Assembly (NCBI RefSeq): GCF_900115345.1
Contig: NZ_FOWC01000025.1
Span: forward strand, 1 to 64,000
DNA length: 64,000 bases
Direction of reading: 5' to 3'
Source of the DNA: Amycolatopsis rubida
GTDB taxonomy: Bacteria > Actinomycetota > Actinomycetes > Mycobacteriales > Pseudonocardiaceae
This document shows, in pieces, positions 41,492 to 51,088 of the stretch; position 1 is the stretch's first letter; each line of letters opens with the position of its first letter. The notes under the pieces are model-generated. The model worked only from the letters and a program-made list of their open reading frames with translations. It did not search any database and was not told the origin of the DNA. The translations under genes and the position numbers were made by a program.

Positions 41492-42850
41492 GTGTCGAGC
41501 ACCTGGTTCTGGATCGTTGTCGTCGCCGTCGTCGTCCTGGTCGCCATGCTGGTGTCCGGGCTGCTCATCGCGCGCAAGCGGCGGATCAGCATCGCCGAAC
41601 AGCGCGAGGCCGAGGAGAAGCCGAAGGGCGGCGGGTACGCCGCGAGCGGCGGGATTTCGCTGGCTCCCGGCGGGAAGACCGCGGAGGCTCCGCCCGCGCC
41701 GTCTCCTGAGCCTGAGGCTTCGCCGGAGCCGGTGGCCGAGCATCCCGTCGAGGACCGGCCGGAAGTCGACGGCCAGCCCGCGGTCGGCGACGACGCCGCG
41801 GTCCCGCGCGACTCCGACCAGCGCTCGGTGCGCGACGTCAAGCTCCCGGAGCCGGTGGCGGAAGAAGAGGCTCCCGAGGCGGTCGTGCCGGGAACGGTCG
41901 AGCCGATCGAGGAAATCGAGTCCCCGGCCGGCCGGCTTGAGCGCCTGCGCGGCCGGCTGTCGAAGTCCCGCTCGGTGTTCGGGCAGAGCCTGCTGGGCCT
42001 GCTCGGCGGCGGCGACCTGGACGAGGACTCCTGGCAGGACGTCGAAGACACGCTGCTCCTGGCGGACCTCGGCGCGGCCACGACGACCGAGATCGTGGAC
42101 CGCCTGCGCGACGAACTGAACCGGCGCGCGGTGCGCACGTCGGGGGAAGCACGCGAGCTGCTGCACGAGGTGCTGACCGCGGCGCTCTCCACGGACGCCG
42201 AGCGCTCGGTCCGGGCCCTGCCGCACGAGGTGGACGGCGAGAAGCAGCCCGCGGTCGTGCTGGTCGCCGGGGTGAACGGCACCGGCAAGACCACGACGAC
42301 CGGCAAACTCGCGCGAGTGCTGGTGGCGCAAGGCGGAACCGTCGTCCTCGGCGCGGCCGACACGTTCCGCGCCGCCGCCGCCGACCAGCTCCAGACGTGG
42401 GGCGAACGCGTGGGCGCGTCGGTCGTGCGGGGCAAGGAAGGCGCGGACCCGGCCGCGGTCGCGTTCGACGCGGTCAAGCAGGGCATCAGCGAAGGCGTGG
42501 ACACGGTCCTGGTCGACACCGCGGGCCGCCTGCACACGAAGACCGGCCTGATGGACGAACTCGGCAAGGTGAAGCGAGTCGTGGAAAAGCAGGCGCGAGT
42601 GGACGAGGTGCTGCTCGTGCTGGACGCCACGACCGGGCAGAACGGGCTCGCGCAGGCACGGGTGTTCGCCGAGGTCATCGACGTGACCGGGATCGTCCTG
42701 ACCAAGCTGGACGGCACGGCCAAGGGCGGGATCGTGTTCCAGGTCCAGAAGGAGCTGGGGGTGCCGGTGAAGCTCGTCGGGCTGGGCGAGGGGCCGGATG
42801 ACCTGGCACCGTTCGAGCCGGGTGCGTTCGTCGACGCGTTGCTGGGCTGA
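41492..42850 (+). CDS. ftsY: Signal recognition particle receptor FtsY
   Basis: This 452-residue SRP GTPase begins with one membrane helix (about 4-27), then an acidic Glu/Pro/Ala-rich A domain (about 30-150), followed by the NG domain. GTP-site motifs are G1 GVNGTGKTTTT from G260, the DTFRAAAADQL segment, G3 DTAGR near 342, and G4 TKLDGTAKGG near 404. It docks ribosomes carrying membrane proteins to the translocon. The start is GTG 41492. The usual following genes (ammonium transporter, glnB, glnD, ffh) are not present after it. Confidence 0.96.
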   Translation: MSSTWFWIVVVAVVVLVAMLVSGLLIARKRRISIAEQREAEEKPKGGGYAASGGISLAPGGKTAEAPPAPSPEPEASPEPVAEHPVEDRPEVDGQPAVGDDAAVPRDSDQRSVRDVKLPEPVAEEEAPEAVVPGTVEPIEEIESPAGRLERLRGRLSKSRSVFGQSLLGLLGGGDLDEDSWQDVEDTLLLADLGAATTTEIVDRLRDELNRRAVRTSGEARELLHEVLTAALSTDAERSVRALPHEVDGEKQPAVVLVAGVNGTGKTTTTGKLARVLVAQGGTVVLGAADTFRAAAADQLQTWGERVGASVVRGKEGADPAAVAFDAVKQGISEGVDTVLVDTAGRLHTKTGLMDELGKVKRVVEKQARVDEVLLVLDATTGQNGLAQARVFAEVIDVTGIVLTKLDGTAKGGIVFQVQKELGVPVKLVGLGEGPDDLAPFEPGAFVDALLG

Positions 42851-42989
42851 TTCCCTTGGCTGGGTGAAGAGAGGGCGAAGCGGACATCTCTCGCGGCGCT
42901 GCCTGCCACGGTGGGAAGCGGCTCGGCGGTGAGTGGCCGGTCCGTGCGGTCCTCGAAGACTCGCGCGCGGCTGGCTCCAGGAGAAACCC

Positions 42990-43196
42990 GTGCGCTCCCG
43001 CATTCGTCCGGTCCGGTGCTCGCCGCCTGCGCTCTCGCCGGTTGTTCCAGGGCCGGCCAAGGCCGTCGAGGGGGAGTCGATGCGCCGCGTCCTCACTGCC
43101 GGTGGACAGAAAGCCGGTCTCACGGCCAAGATCGGCACGGTGAACGGCACCGAGGTGAAGTACGACGTCCAGGTCGATCAGAAACCCATGAAGTGA
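42990..43196 (+). pseudogene. Decayed small lipoprotein gene, frameshifted
   Basis: One frame encodes a plausible lipoprotein signal end, PVLAACALAGCS (about 43012-43050). After that the same frame becomes Arg-rich nonsense. The reading that continues as GGQKAGLTAKIGTVNGTEVK and ends in DVQVDQKPMK before the TGA at 43194 lies in another frame. A single small insertion or deletion near 43045-43100 would join them. The C-terminal part resembles DUF4333-type lipoprotein tails. The rest of the 42851-43192 gap shows nothing else. Sequencing error is an alternative explanation. Confidence 0.5.
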
Positions 43197-43675
43197 CCCG
43201 CGTCACCCTTCGCCCGCTGACCGAGGCCGACCGGTCGAGGGTGCACGAGATCCTCTCCGCCCCGGAAGTCGCGCAGTGGTGGGGCGACCCCGGCGAGGAA
43301 ACCGACGGGCTCCTCGCCAAGGAGGAGGACCACGTCTACGCCATCGAGTACGAAGGCCAGACCGTCGGCGTGATCCAGGGCTGGGAAGAAACCGCCCGCC
43401 GCTACCGGCACGCGGGGATCGACCTGGCCGTGCACCCCGGCCACTACGGTCTCGGGCTCGGTTCGGAGGCGATCCGGATCCTCGCCCAGCGCCTGTTCGA
43501 CCAGGGCCACCACCGGATCACCATCGACCCGGCGGCGGCCAACGTCCGCGCGATCCACGTGTACGAGAAGCTCGGCTTCCGCCGCGTCGGACTCCTTCGC
43601 GATTACGAGCAGGGGCTCGACGGCACCTGGCACGACGGCCTGCTGATGGACCTCCTCAAAGGCGAACTCAGGTAA
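43193..43675 (+). CDS. GNAT acetyltransferase, aminoglycoside 6'-N-acetyltransferase-like
   Basis: This 160-residue GNAT protein has acetyl-CoA motif HYGLGLGSEAIRILAQRLF near 83-101 and the motif B segment NVRAIHVYEKLGFRRVG near 119-135. The front part (QWWGDPGEE, then YAIEYEGQTVGVIQGWEE) resembles AAC(6') and related proteins that acetylate aminoglycosides or protein termini. Resistance activity is not proved. The GTG start overlaps the stop of the degraded lipoprotein frame (GTGA), a sign that the two were once coupled. Its end overlaps the convergent IclR gene by 8 bases. Confidence 0.85.
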   Translation: MTRVTLRPLTEADRSRVHEILSAPEVAQWWGDPGEETDGLLAKEEDHVYAIEYEGQTVGVIQGWEETARRYRHAGIDLAVHPGHYGLGLGSEAIRILAQRLFDQGHHRITIDPAAANVRAIHVYEKLGFRRVGLLRDYEQGLDGTWHDGLLMDLLKGELR

Positions 43676-44432
43676 CCGGCAGCTGCTGCGAAAGCCGGTC
43701 CGCGACCTTCTGCACCACCGGCGCGATGTGGCTCACCGCGTCCGCCGTCAGACGGCCGGACGGGCCGGAAACCGACACCGCCGCGGGCACCGGCGCGCCG
43801 GGGATCGCGACGGCGATGCACCGCACCCCGAGTTCCTGCTCCGCCTCGTCCAGCGCGTAACCCAGTCCGGCGATCTTCTTCAGCTCCGCCGCCAGCGCGT
43901 CCGGGTCGGTGAAGGTGTGCTCGGTGTACGCGGGCATCCCGGTGCGTTCCAGCAGCGACGCGACCTCGTCTGCGGGCAGTTCCGCCAGCATCGCCTTGCC
44001 CACGCCGGTGCCGTGCGGCAGCAAGCGCCGGCCGACCTCGGTGAACATCCGCATCGAGTGCTTCGAGGGCACCTGTGCGACATAGACCACCTCGTCGCGT
44101 TCCAGCACCGCCAGGTTCGCCGTCTCGCCGACCTCCTCGACCAGTTCCACCAGCAGCGGCCGCGCCCACGCGCCGAACTGCATGCTGGCGTTCTCGCCGA
44201 GCCGGATCAGCCGGGCGCCCAGCGCGTAGTGCCGGTTGGTGTTCTGCCGGACGTAGCCCAGCGACACCAGCGTGCGGATCAGCCGGTGGATCGTCGGCAT
44301 CGGCAGCCCGGACAGGGTCGCCAGCTCCGACAGGCTGGCCTCGCCGCCGGTGTCCGCCAGGTGCTCCAGCAGCTCGAACGCGCGCTGCAGGGACTGGACG
44401 CCGCCGTCTCGTCCGCTCTTCTCAGCCGCCAC
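43668..44432 (-). CDS. IclR family transcriptional regulator
   Basis: This 254-residue regulator has a winged helix at about 10-70 (VQSLQRAFELLEHL, then LSELATLSGLPMPTIHRLIRTL) and an IclR effector domain at about 85-250. The GTG start has GAGGAGG 7 bases upstream. It is divergent from malate synthase, with a TTCCGC-N3-GCAGAA operator between. In Streptomyces, IclR-type AllR controls allantoin and glyoxylate genes; the purine-breakdown genes downstream in this window make the same role likely here, with allantoin or glyoxylate as signal. Confidence 0.92.
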   Translation of the reverse strand: MAAEKSGRDGGVQSLQRAFELLEHLADTGGEASLSELATLSGLPMPTIHRLIRTLVSLGYVRQNTNRHYALGARLIRLGENASMQFGAWARPLLVELVEEVGETANLAVLERDEVVYVAQVPSKHSMRMFTEVGRRLLPHGTGVGKAMLAELPADEVASLLERTGMPAYTEHTFTDPDALAAELKKIAGLGYALDEAEQELGVRCIAVAIPGAPVPAAVSVSGPSGRLTADAVSHIAPVVQKVADRLSQQLPVT

Positions 44433-44462
44433 CCGTGGTCCTCCTCACAGACCCGATTGATG

Positions 44463-44485
44463 TTCCGCTATGCAGAAACTATAGT
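44463..44485. promoter_or_regulatory. IclR-type operator and -10 box before malate synthase
   Basis: TTCCGC-TAT-GCAGAA (44463-44477) is palindromic at 5 of 6 arm positions and fits IclR-family sites. TATAGT at 44480-44485 is a good -10 element for the aceB direction, so a bound regulator would cover the promoter. A related 15-bp site lies before allantoinase at 58125. Confidence 0.65.
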
Positions 44486-44540
44486 CCGTCAGGTAAAAAC
44501 CGTAGGGACGTTATCCAAAGCACTACTCGGGGTGTTGCGC

Positions 44541-46115
44541 ATGTCTGAGGTCCAGGTTCTCGGCGGGTCCGTCGAGCGTGGGGACGAGATTCTGACGCCG
44601 GAAGCCCTCGCTTTCGTAGCGGGCTTGCACGACGAGTACGCCGCGCGGCGCGACGAACTCCTCGTCGCGCGGGGCAAGCGGCGCGAGGAGGCCCGGACCA
44701 CCGGCCGCCTCGATTTCCTGGCGGAGACCAAGGAGATCCGCGAGGGCGACTGGCAGGTCGCCGGCGCGCCGGCCGCGCTGCGCGACCGCCGCGTCGAGAT
44801 CACCGGTCCGACCGACCGCAAGATGACCATCAACGCCCTCAACTCCGGCGCCAAGGTGTGGCTCGCCGACTTCGAGGACGCCAACACTCCGCATTGGGCG
44901 AACGTCGTGGGCGGCCAGGTCAACCTGTCCGACGCGATCCGCGGCACCATCACGCTCGACCAGAACGGCAAGCACTACGAGCTGAAGCCCGACGTCGAGC
45001 ACGCGACGATCGTGGTCCGCCCGCGCGGCTGGCACCTCGACGAGCGGAACCTGACCTTCGGCGGCCGCAAGGGCGTCGGCGCGCTGGTCGATTTCGGCCT
45101 GTACTTCTTCCACAACGCCCAGGAGCTGCTCAACCGCGGCAAGGGCCCGTACTTCTACCTGCCGAAGATGGAAAGCCACCTCGAAGCGCGGCTGTGGAAC
45201 GACGTGTTCACGCACGCGGAGAAGGCACTCGGCATCCCGCACGGCACCGTCCGCGCGACCGTGCTGATCGAGACCATCCCGGCCGCGTTCGAGATGGAAG
45301 AGATCCTCTACGAACTGCGCGAGCACGCCTCCGGCCTGAACGCGGGCCGCTGGGACTACCTGTTCAGCGTCATCAAGTACTTCCGCGACGCGGGCGAGAA
45401 GTTCGTGCTGCCGGATCGCAACTCGGTCACCATGACCGCGCCGTTCATGCGCGCCTACACCGAACTGCTCGTGCGCACCTGCCACAAGCGCGGCGCGTTC
45501 GCGATCGGCGGCATGGCCGCGTTCATCCCGAGCAAGGACCCGGAAGTCAACAAGGGCGCCTTCGACAAGGTGCACGCCGACAAGTCGCGGGAGGCCGGGG
45601 ACGGCTTCGACGGTTCGTGGGTCGCGCACCCGGGCATGGTCGCACTCTGCGCGGAAGAGTTCGACAAGGTCCTCGGCGACCAGCCGAACCAGCTCGGGCG
45701 CACCCGCGACGAGGTGAGCGTGACCGCCGACCAGCTGCTGGACGTCGCCTCGACGCCGGGCAGCGCCACCGCGGCCGGCCTGCGCGCGGCGGTCGACGTC
45801 GGCATCCGCTACCTGGCCTCGTGGCTGGGCGGCAACGGCGCGGCGGCGATCCACAACCTGATGGAAGACGCCGCCACGGCCGAGATTTCCCGCTCGCAGG
45901 TGTGGCAGTGGGTCAAGAACGGCGCGCAGCTGGACAACGGCGAGACGGTCACCGCGGAGCTGGTGCGCGGGGTCGTCGCCGACGTCCGCGGCGAGCTGGC
46001 GGCGGAGGTTTCCGACGATCTGCTGAAGCCCGCGGTCGAGCTGTTCGAGCAGGTCGCGCTGGCTGACGAGTTCCCGGACTTCCTGACCCTCCCGGCGTAC
46101 GAGCACATCCAGTAA
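44541..46115 (+). CDS. aceB: Malate synthase A
   Basis: This 524-residue enzyme condenses glyoxylate with acetyl-CoA to malate. Family landmarks are present: the ADFEDANTPHW segment near 112-122, RPRGWHLDE near 155-163 with the catalytic arginine, PKMESHLEARLW near 210, the ETIPAAFEMEE metal-site segment near 248, and GSWVAHPGM near 360. It is the A form (about 530 residues), not the larger G form. The frame is open upstream to 43728, but that belongs to the IclR strand. It feeds the glyoxylate from allantoin breakdown into central metabolism. The stop and next start overlap as TAATG. Confidence 0.95.
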   Translation: MSEVQVLGGSVERGDEILTPEALAFVAGLHDEYAARRDELLVARGKRREEARTTGRLDFLAETKEIREGDWQVAGAPAALRDRRVEITGPTDRKMTINALNSGAKVWLADFEDANTPHWANVVGGQVNLSDAIRGTITLDQNGKHYELKPDVEHATIVVRPRGWHLDERNLTFGGRKGVGALVDFGLYFFHNAQELLNRGKGPYFYLPKMESHLEARLWNDVFTHAEKALGIPHGTVRATVLIETIPAAFEMEEILYELREHASGLNAGRWDYLFSVIKYFRDAGEKFVLPDRNSVTMTAPFMRAYTELLVRTCHKRGAFAIGGMAAFIPSKDPEVNKGAFDKVHADKSREAGDGFDGSWVAHPGMVALCAEEFDKVLGDQPNQLGRTRDEVSVTADQLLDVASTPGSATAAGLRAAVDVGIRYLASWLGGNGAAAIHNLMEDAATAEISRSQVWQWVKNGAQLDNGETVTAELVRGVVADVRGELAAEVSDDLLKPAVELFEQVALADEFPDFLTLPAYEHIQ

Positions 46116-47311
46116 TGGCAGGCGGACGGCTCGCCGAGGACGTCTACAGCGCCGCCGACGCGCGGTTGGCCGAGGCCGACGCGCGCGTGGCGGCGCGGTA
46201 TCCCGGCGAGTCTCTGGGCCGTCGTCCGGTGCACACGGTGTACGTGCCGGCGTCGCAGTACCGCACGCGCCTGGTCGCCGACTGGGGCAAACAGGCGATG
46301 CGGGTCTTCGTCGAGCACGGCGACCTGCTGAACCTCGACCCGGCGGTGGCCGAGCGAGTCCGCGAGAAGCTCCTCACCGAGCCGATCGAGGACCTCCGCA
46401 TCGACTTCGAGGACGGTTACGGCCATCCCGGCGACGAAGCGGAGGACGCGGCCGCCGAGGCCGCCGGGCGCACCCTCGCGACCACCGGCGGCACTCCGTT
46501 CGCCGGAATCCGGTTCAAGAGCTTCGAAGCCGCGACGCGACGGCGGGGCATCCGGACGCTCGACCTGTTCCTCTCCGGCTTGCTTTCCGAGGGATCGCTG
46601 CCGGACGGATTCGTGGTGACGCTGCCGAAGGTCACCGCGGTCGAGCAGGTCGAAGTCGCCGCGGAAGTGTTGGGGCGGCTGGAAACCGCGTACGGGCTGG
46701 CGGACCGCTCGTTGCGGTTCGAGGTGCAGATCGAGACCGCGCAGTCGATCCTCTCGACCGACGGCACGGTCTCGGTCGCGCAGATCATCCAGGCCTCCGG
46801 CGGCCGGTGTTCCGGACTGCACTACGGGACCTACGACTACAGCGCGGGTCTCGGCATCAGCGCGGCGTACCAGAGCATGGCGCACCCCGCCGCCGACTTC
46901 GCGAAGCAACTGATGCAGGTCGCGGCTGCCGGAACGGGCGTGCGGCTGTCCGACGGTTCGACCAACCGGCTTCCGGTGGGCGACGACCTGCCGGGCGCGT
47001 GGGCCGAGCACCTGCGCCTCGTGCGGCGGTCGCTGGAGAACGGCTTCTACCAGGGCTGGGACCTGCATCCGCACCAGCTGCCGACCCGGTACGCGGCGAC
47101 GTACGCCTTCTACCGCGAGGGCGCCCCGGCGGCGGCCAAGCGGTTGCAGGACTACGCGTCGAAGACCTCCGGGGGAGTGCTCGACGAGCCTGCTACGGCG
47201 GAGGCGCTGGCGCGGTATTTGCTCGGCGGGTTTCAGTGCGGGGCGTTGGCGGAAGCGGAGCTGCCGTTCGAGGCGGCGCGGCTGGACGCGTATGCGAGGC
47301 GGCAAGCGTGA
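46115..47311 (+). CDS. Aldolase/citrate-lyase-like protein coupled to malate synthase
   Basis: This 398-residue protein looks like a HpcH/HpaI/CitE-type TIM barrel. Metal and phosphate-contact elements are seen in DLRIDFEDGYG near 92-102 and FEVQIETAQSIL near 208-219. The segment SGLHYGTYDYSA near 232 is typical of a family often next to aceB in actinomycetes (DUF6986-like). A role in glyoxylate or acyl-CoA lyase chemistry is likely, but the reaction is not established. It begins on the last base of the aceB stop (TAATG), so the two proteins are made in step. Confidence 0.82.
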   Translation: MAGGRLAEDVYSAADARLAEADARVAARYPGESLGRRPVHTVYVPASQYRTRLVADWGKQAMRVFVEHGDLLNLDPAVAERVREKLLTEPIEDLRIDFEDGYGHPGDEAEDAAAEAAGRTLATTGGTPFAGIRFKSFEAATRRRGIRTLDLFLSGLLSEGSLPDGFVVTLPKVTAVEQVEVAAEVLGRLETAYGLADRSLRFEVQIETAQSILSTDGTVSVAQIIQASGGRCSGLHYGTYDYSAGLGISAAYQSMAHPAADFAKQLMQVAAAGTGVRLSDGSTNRLPVGDDLPGAWAEHLRLVRRSLENGFYQGWDLHPHQLPTRYAATYAFYREGAPAAAKRLQDYASKTSGGVLDEPATAEALARYLLGGFQCGALAEAELPFEAARLDAYARRQA

Positions 47312-47575
47312 ACTCGTGAGCCCACGACCTCCTCCACGAACTACGAGGCCAGCGAGACAAACGACGCCGACCGGGGACCGCCCGCGGCGAAATACCGGCC
47401 TCAGCTCGATACCTGCCATCGAACACGGCAACGGGATCAGTCCCGCCCAACCGGGCCCTCCCGGGCGGGCGCCGCTGGCGGCAACCGGACTTCGCGGTCT
47501 CCGCACGTTCTGTCGTCCCCCGTGGGTAGACTGCGTGCCGGTCTTTTCGAGGGCGGGAAAGGAAACACGAAAGCC

Positions 47576-49453
47576 ATGGCTGAGGAAACCGGGACGGTCG
47601 AAACGCTGGAGTTCCAGTCCGAGGCGCGCCAGCTGCTGCAGCTGATGATCCACTCGATCTACTCGAACAAGGACATCTTCCTGCGCGAGCTGGTCTCCAA
47701 CGCCTCCGACGCGCTGGACAAGCTGCGGCTGGAGACGTACCGCGACAAGGATCTGCAGGCCGAGACCGACAACCTGCACATCGAGATTCTTCTCGACGCC
47801 GAGGCGCGCACTCTCACCGTGCGCGACAACGGCATCGGGATGAGCCGCGACGACGTCGTCAACCTGATCGGCACCATCGCGAAATCCGGCACCGCCGACT
47901 TCCTGCGCAAGCTCAAGGAGTCGAAGGAATCCGCGGGCCAGGACCTGATCGGGCAGTTCGGCGTCGGCTTCTACGCAAGCTTCATGGTCGCCGACAAGGT
48001 CACCCTGGTGACCCGGCGCGCGGGGACCGGCGAGGGCGTCCGCTGGGAATCCGCCGGCGAGGGCACCTACACGATCGAGTCCCTCTCCGACGCTCCGCAG
48101 GGCACGTCGGTGACGCTGCACCTCAAGCCCGCCGACGACGAGGACCACCTCTACGACTACACGTCGCCGTGGAAGGTGCGCGAGATCGTCAAGCGCTACT
48201 CCGACTTCATCACTTGGCCGGTGCAGATGGCCAAGGAGGGTGAAGAGGGCGGCCTTGAGACGGTCAACTCGATGAAGGCGCTGTGGGCGCGTGCGAAGGA
48301 CGAGGTCTCCGACGAGGAGTACCACGAGTTCTACAAGCACATCAGCCACGACTGGACCGACCCGCTTGAGACGGTCCGGATGCAGGCCGAGGGCACCTTC
48401 GAGTACCAGGCGCTGCTGTTCCTGCCCTCGCGCGCGCCGATGGACCTGTTCATGCGGGACGCGAAGCGCGGCGTGCAGCTGTACGTCAAGCGCGTGTTCA
48501 TCATGGACGACTGCGAAGCGCTGATGCCGAACTACCTGCGCTTCGTGAAGGGGGTCGTCGACGCCCAAGACCTGTCGCTGAACGTGTCGCGGGAGATCCT
48601 GCAGCAGGACCGGCAGATCCGCGCGATCCGGCGGCGGCTGGAGAAGAAGATCCTCTCCACGGTCAAGACGATGATGACCGAGGACGCCGAGAAGTACGCG
48701 ACGTTCTGGTCCGAGTTCGGCCGCGCGGTCAAGGAGGGCCTGATCGACGACCCGGAGAACCGGGAGCAGATCCTGGAGATCTCGTCGTTCGACTCGACGC
48801 ACCACGCGGACAAGCCCACCTCGCTGCGCGACTACGTGTCGCGGATGAAGGAGGGCCAGGAGCACATCTACTACCTGACCGGCGATTCGCGCACCGTCAT
48901 CGAGAACTCGCCGCACCTGGAAGCGTTCCGCGCCAAGGGGTACGAGGTGCTGATCCTCACCGACCCGGTGGACGAGATGTGGACGGAGCCGGCGAGCGGC
49001 TTCGACGGCAAGACGTTCCAGTCGGTCGCGAAGGGCGAGGTCGACCTCGGCGACGAGACGTCTGAGGAGAAGAAGGCCGAGTACGAGGACCTGCTGAAGT
49101 GGATGTCGGCGACGCTGTCCGACACCGTCAAGGAGGTCCGCCTGTCGTCTCGGCTGACGACGTCGCCGTCCTGCATCGTCGGCGACGCGGGCGATCTGAC
49201 GCCGACGCTGGAAAAGATGTACCGCGCGATGGGGCAGGAGCTGCCGCCGGTGAAGCGCGTGCTGGAGCTGAACCCGGAGCACGCGCTGGTGACCGGTCTG
49301 CGCAAGGCGTTCGCCGAGCACCCGGACGACACCTCGCTGGCCGAGACGGCGGAGCTGCTGCACGGGATGGCTTTGCTCGCCGAGGGCGGCGAGCTGAAGG
49401 ATCCGAGCCGGTTCCTGAATCTGGTGGCGGAGCGGGCGGCCAAGGCGTTGTGA
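47576..49453 (+). CDS. htpG: Molecular chaperone HtpG (Hsp90)
   Basis: This 625-residue bacterial Hsp90 has its N-terminal ATP site marked by [13 protein letters not shown] (about 38-50), the [12 protein letters not shown] segment near 83, and [17 protein letters not shown] near 124. The middle domain includes the catalytic arginine segment [12 protein letters not shown] near 340-351. The C-terminal dimerisation domain is complete. The 264 bases upstream contain a possible -10 TAGACT at 47526, but no CIRCE or HAIR heat-shock operator that I can see. A palindromic repeat follows the stop. Confidence 0.96.
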
Positions 49454-49458
49454 GGGTT

Positions 49459-49504
49459 CTCGTGAGTGGCGATCCCGGTTCTCACCGGGATCGCCACTCA
49501 CGAG
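49459..49504. repeat. Perfect palindrome, GTGAGTGGCGATC family
   Basis: Exact 21-base arms (CTCGTGAGTGGCGATCCCGG plus T, and its complement) enclose the loop TCTC. It lies 6 bases after htpG and 15 bases before the deaminase start. Related copies are at 55673 and, as a half, at 38538. It is unlike the GAATCAGATTC family in sequence but similar in design. Confidence 0.88.
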
Positions 49505-49519
49505 CTTGAGGAGGTTCGG

Positions 49520-50854
49520 ATGAGGACAGTCGTCGAACACGCCGCGATCGCCACAGTCAGCGGCCCTGAGCACCGCAGCGGCCACGTCGTCCTCGAAGAC
49601 GACCGCATCGCGGCTGTCGGCGACGGCACCTACCCGGGGACGGCGGACGAACGCGTCGACGCGACCGGCTGCCTTGTCACGCCGGGCCTCGTGAACACGC
49701 ACCACCACCTCTACCAATGGGCCACCCGCGGCCTCGCCGCCGACCACACGCTGTTCGAGTGGCTGGTCGCGCTGTACCCGGTGTGGGCCAAGCTGGACGC
49801 GGAGATCACGCACGCCGCGGGCACCGCCGGAATGGCGCGGCTCGCCCTGAGCGGCTGCACCACGGTCGCCGACCACCACTACGTCTTCCCGTCCGGCGGC
49901 GACCAGGTGGCCGCGCTCGTCGCCGCGCGGGAGCGGATCGGCTTGCGGCTGCACCTGGTCCGCGGCTCGATGGACCGCGGCGAATCGGACGGCGGACTGC
50001 CGCCGGACAGCCTGGTCGAGACCGCCGAGGAGGCCCTCCTCGGCACCGAAGCCGCGATCGACCGCTACCACGACGCCTCGCCGGGTGCGCACCTGCAGAT
50101 CGCCGCTGGCCCCTGCTCGCCGTTCACCGTCACCGAACGGCTGATGGCCGACTCGGCCGAACTGGCCCGGCGCAAGGGCATCCGGCTCCACACGCATCTG
50201 GCCGAAACCCAGGACGAGGAAAAGCAATGCCTCGCCGAAACCGGTCTCACGCCCGCGGAGTACGCGGACAAACTGGGCTGGCTGGCGTCGGATGTCTGGT
50301 TGGCGCACACCGTCCACCTCGCGCCGGACGCGATCCGCCGCTTCGGCGCGACGGCGACGGGTTCCGCCCATTGCCCGACGTCGAATGGCCGCCTGGGCAG
50401 TGGAATCGCGCCGGTGCGGGATTTGCTCGACGCCGGTGCTCCGGTCGGATTGGGCGTCGACGGCGCGGCTTCGAGCGAATCCGGCGGCTTGGCCGACGAG
50501 CTGCATCAGGCGTTGCTGCAGGCCCGGCAACGCGGCGGCCCGACCGGATTGACCACGCGGGAAGCGTTGTGGCTGGGGACAATGGGCGGCGCGCGGTGTC
50601 TCGGCCGGGAGCGCGAGACGGGCTCGGTGGAGGTGGGGAAGCTCGCGGATCTGGCGGTGTGGGATCTCAACGGGCTGAACTACGCGGGCATCGAGGACCC
50701 GGTCGCGGCGCTGGTCCTGGCCGCGCCGCCGCCGCTGCGGAGGCTGTTCGTGGGGGGAAAGACGGTCGTCGACGGCGGGCGGTTGAAGTCCGCGGACGAG
50801 ACGGTGATCGCGGGCGAGCTGGCGAAGGCGAGCGCCCGGCTGCGCGAAGACTGA
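49520..50854 (+). CDS. 8-oxoguanine deaminase / amidohydrolase
   Basis: This 444-residue amidohydrolase has metal ligands in NTHHHLYQW near 58-66 and HLAETQDEE near 226, then HTVHLAP near 262 and the catalytic-aspartate segment GLGVDGAASSE near 312-322. The HHHLYQ pattern and EKQC segment match 8-oxoguanine deaminases of the atrazine-chlorohydrolase group. The expected product would be urate, which feeds the uricase pathway encoded further along. AGGAGG lies 7 bases before the ATG. Guanine or another purine is an alternative substrate. Confidence 0.85.
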   Translation: MRTVVEHAAIATVSGPEHRSGHVVLEDDRIAAVGDGTYPGTADERVDATGCLVTPGLVNTHHHLYQWATRGLAADHTLFEWLVALYPVWAKLDAEITHAAGTAGMARLALSGCTTVADHHYVFPSGGDQVAALVAARERIGLRLHLVRGSMDRGESDGGLPPDSLVETAEEALLGTEAAIDRYHDASPGAHLQIAAGPCSPFTVTERLMADSAELARRKGIRLHTHLAETQDEEKQCLAETGLTPAEYADKLGWLASDVWLAHTVHLAPDAIRRFGATATGSAHCPTSNGRLGSGIAPVRDLLDAGAPVGLGVDGAASSESGGLADELHQALLQARQRGGPTGLTTREALWLGTMGGARCLGRERETGSVEVGKLADLAVWDLNGLNYAGIEDPVAALVLAAPPPLRRLFVGGKTVVDGGRLKSADETVIAGELAKASARLRED

Positions 50855-51088
50855 GGCCGTGGGCTGATCTCGCCAACAGCCCGCAGCTTCAGGCACGGTT
50901 CACCGCGCGGTTGGCACGTGGCGGATCCGCACCCCGGCCGCTTCGGGGCGGCCGCCGCTGTTGTTCAGGCACCGGCTGGTCTGGGATCCGCCCCGGTGAG
51001 CCGCGGCGGTGCTCGTCTCGACGGCAGGGCAGTGCTCTCGTGGCCCGTGATCGAGCGGATGCCGCGCACTCGGGTGGCCCCCGCTGGC

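Noticed and set aside
47312..47575. Heat-shock operator (CIRCE or HAIR) before htpG
   Set aside because: I looked for the TTAGCACTC-type and CTTGAGT-type inverted repeats and found neither.
45809..50896. Open frame of 1695 codons on the minus strand
   Set aside because: It runs antisense through malate synthase, the lyase-like gene, htpG and the deaminase. The predicted protein is Arg/His/Gln-rich without family motifs, as expected from GC-rich third positions.
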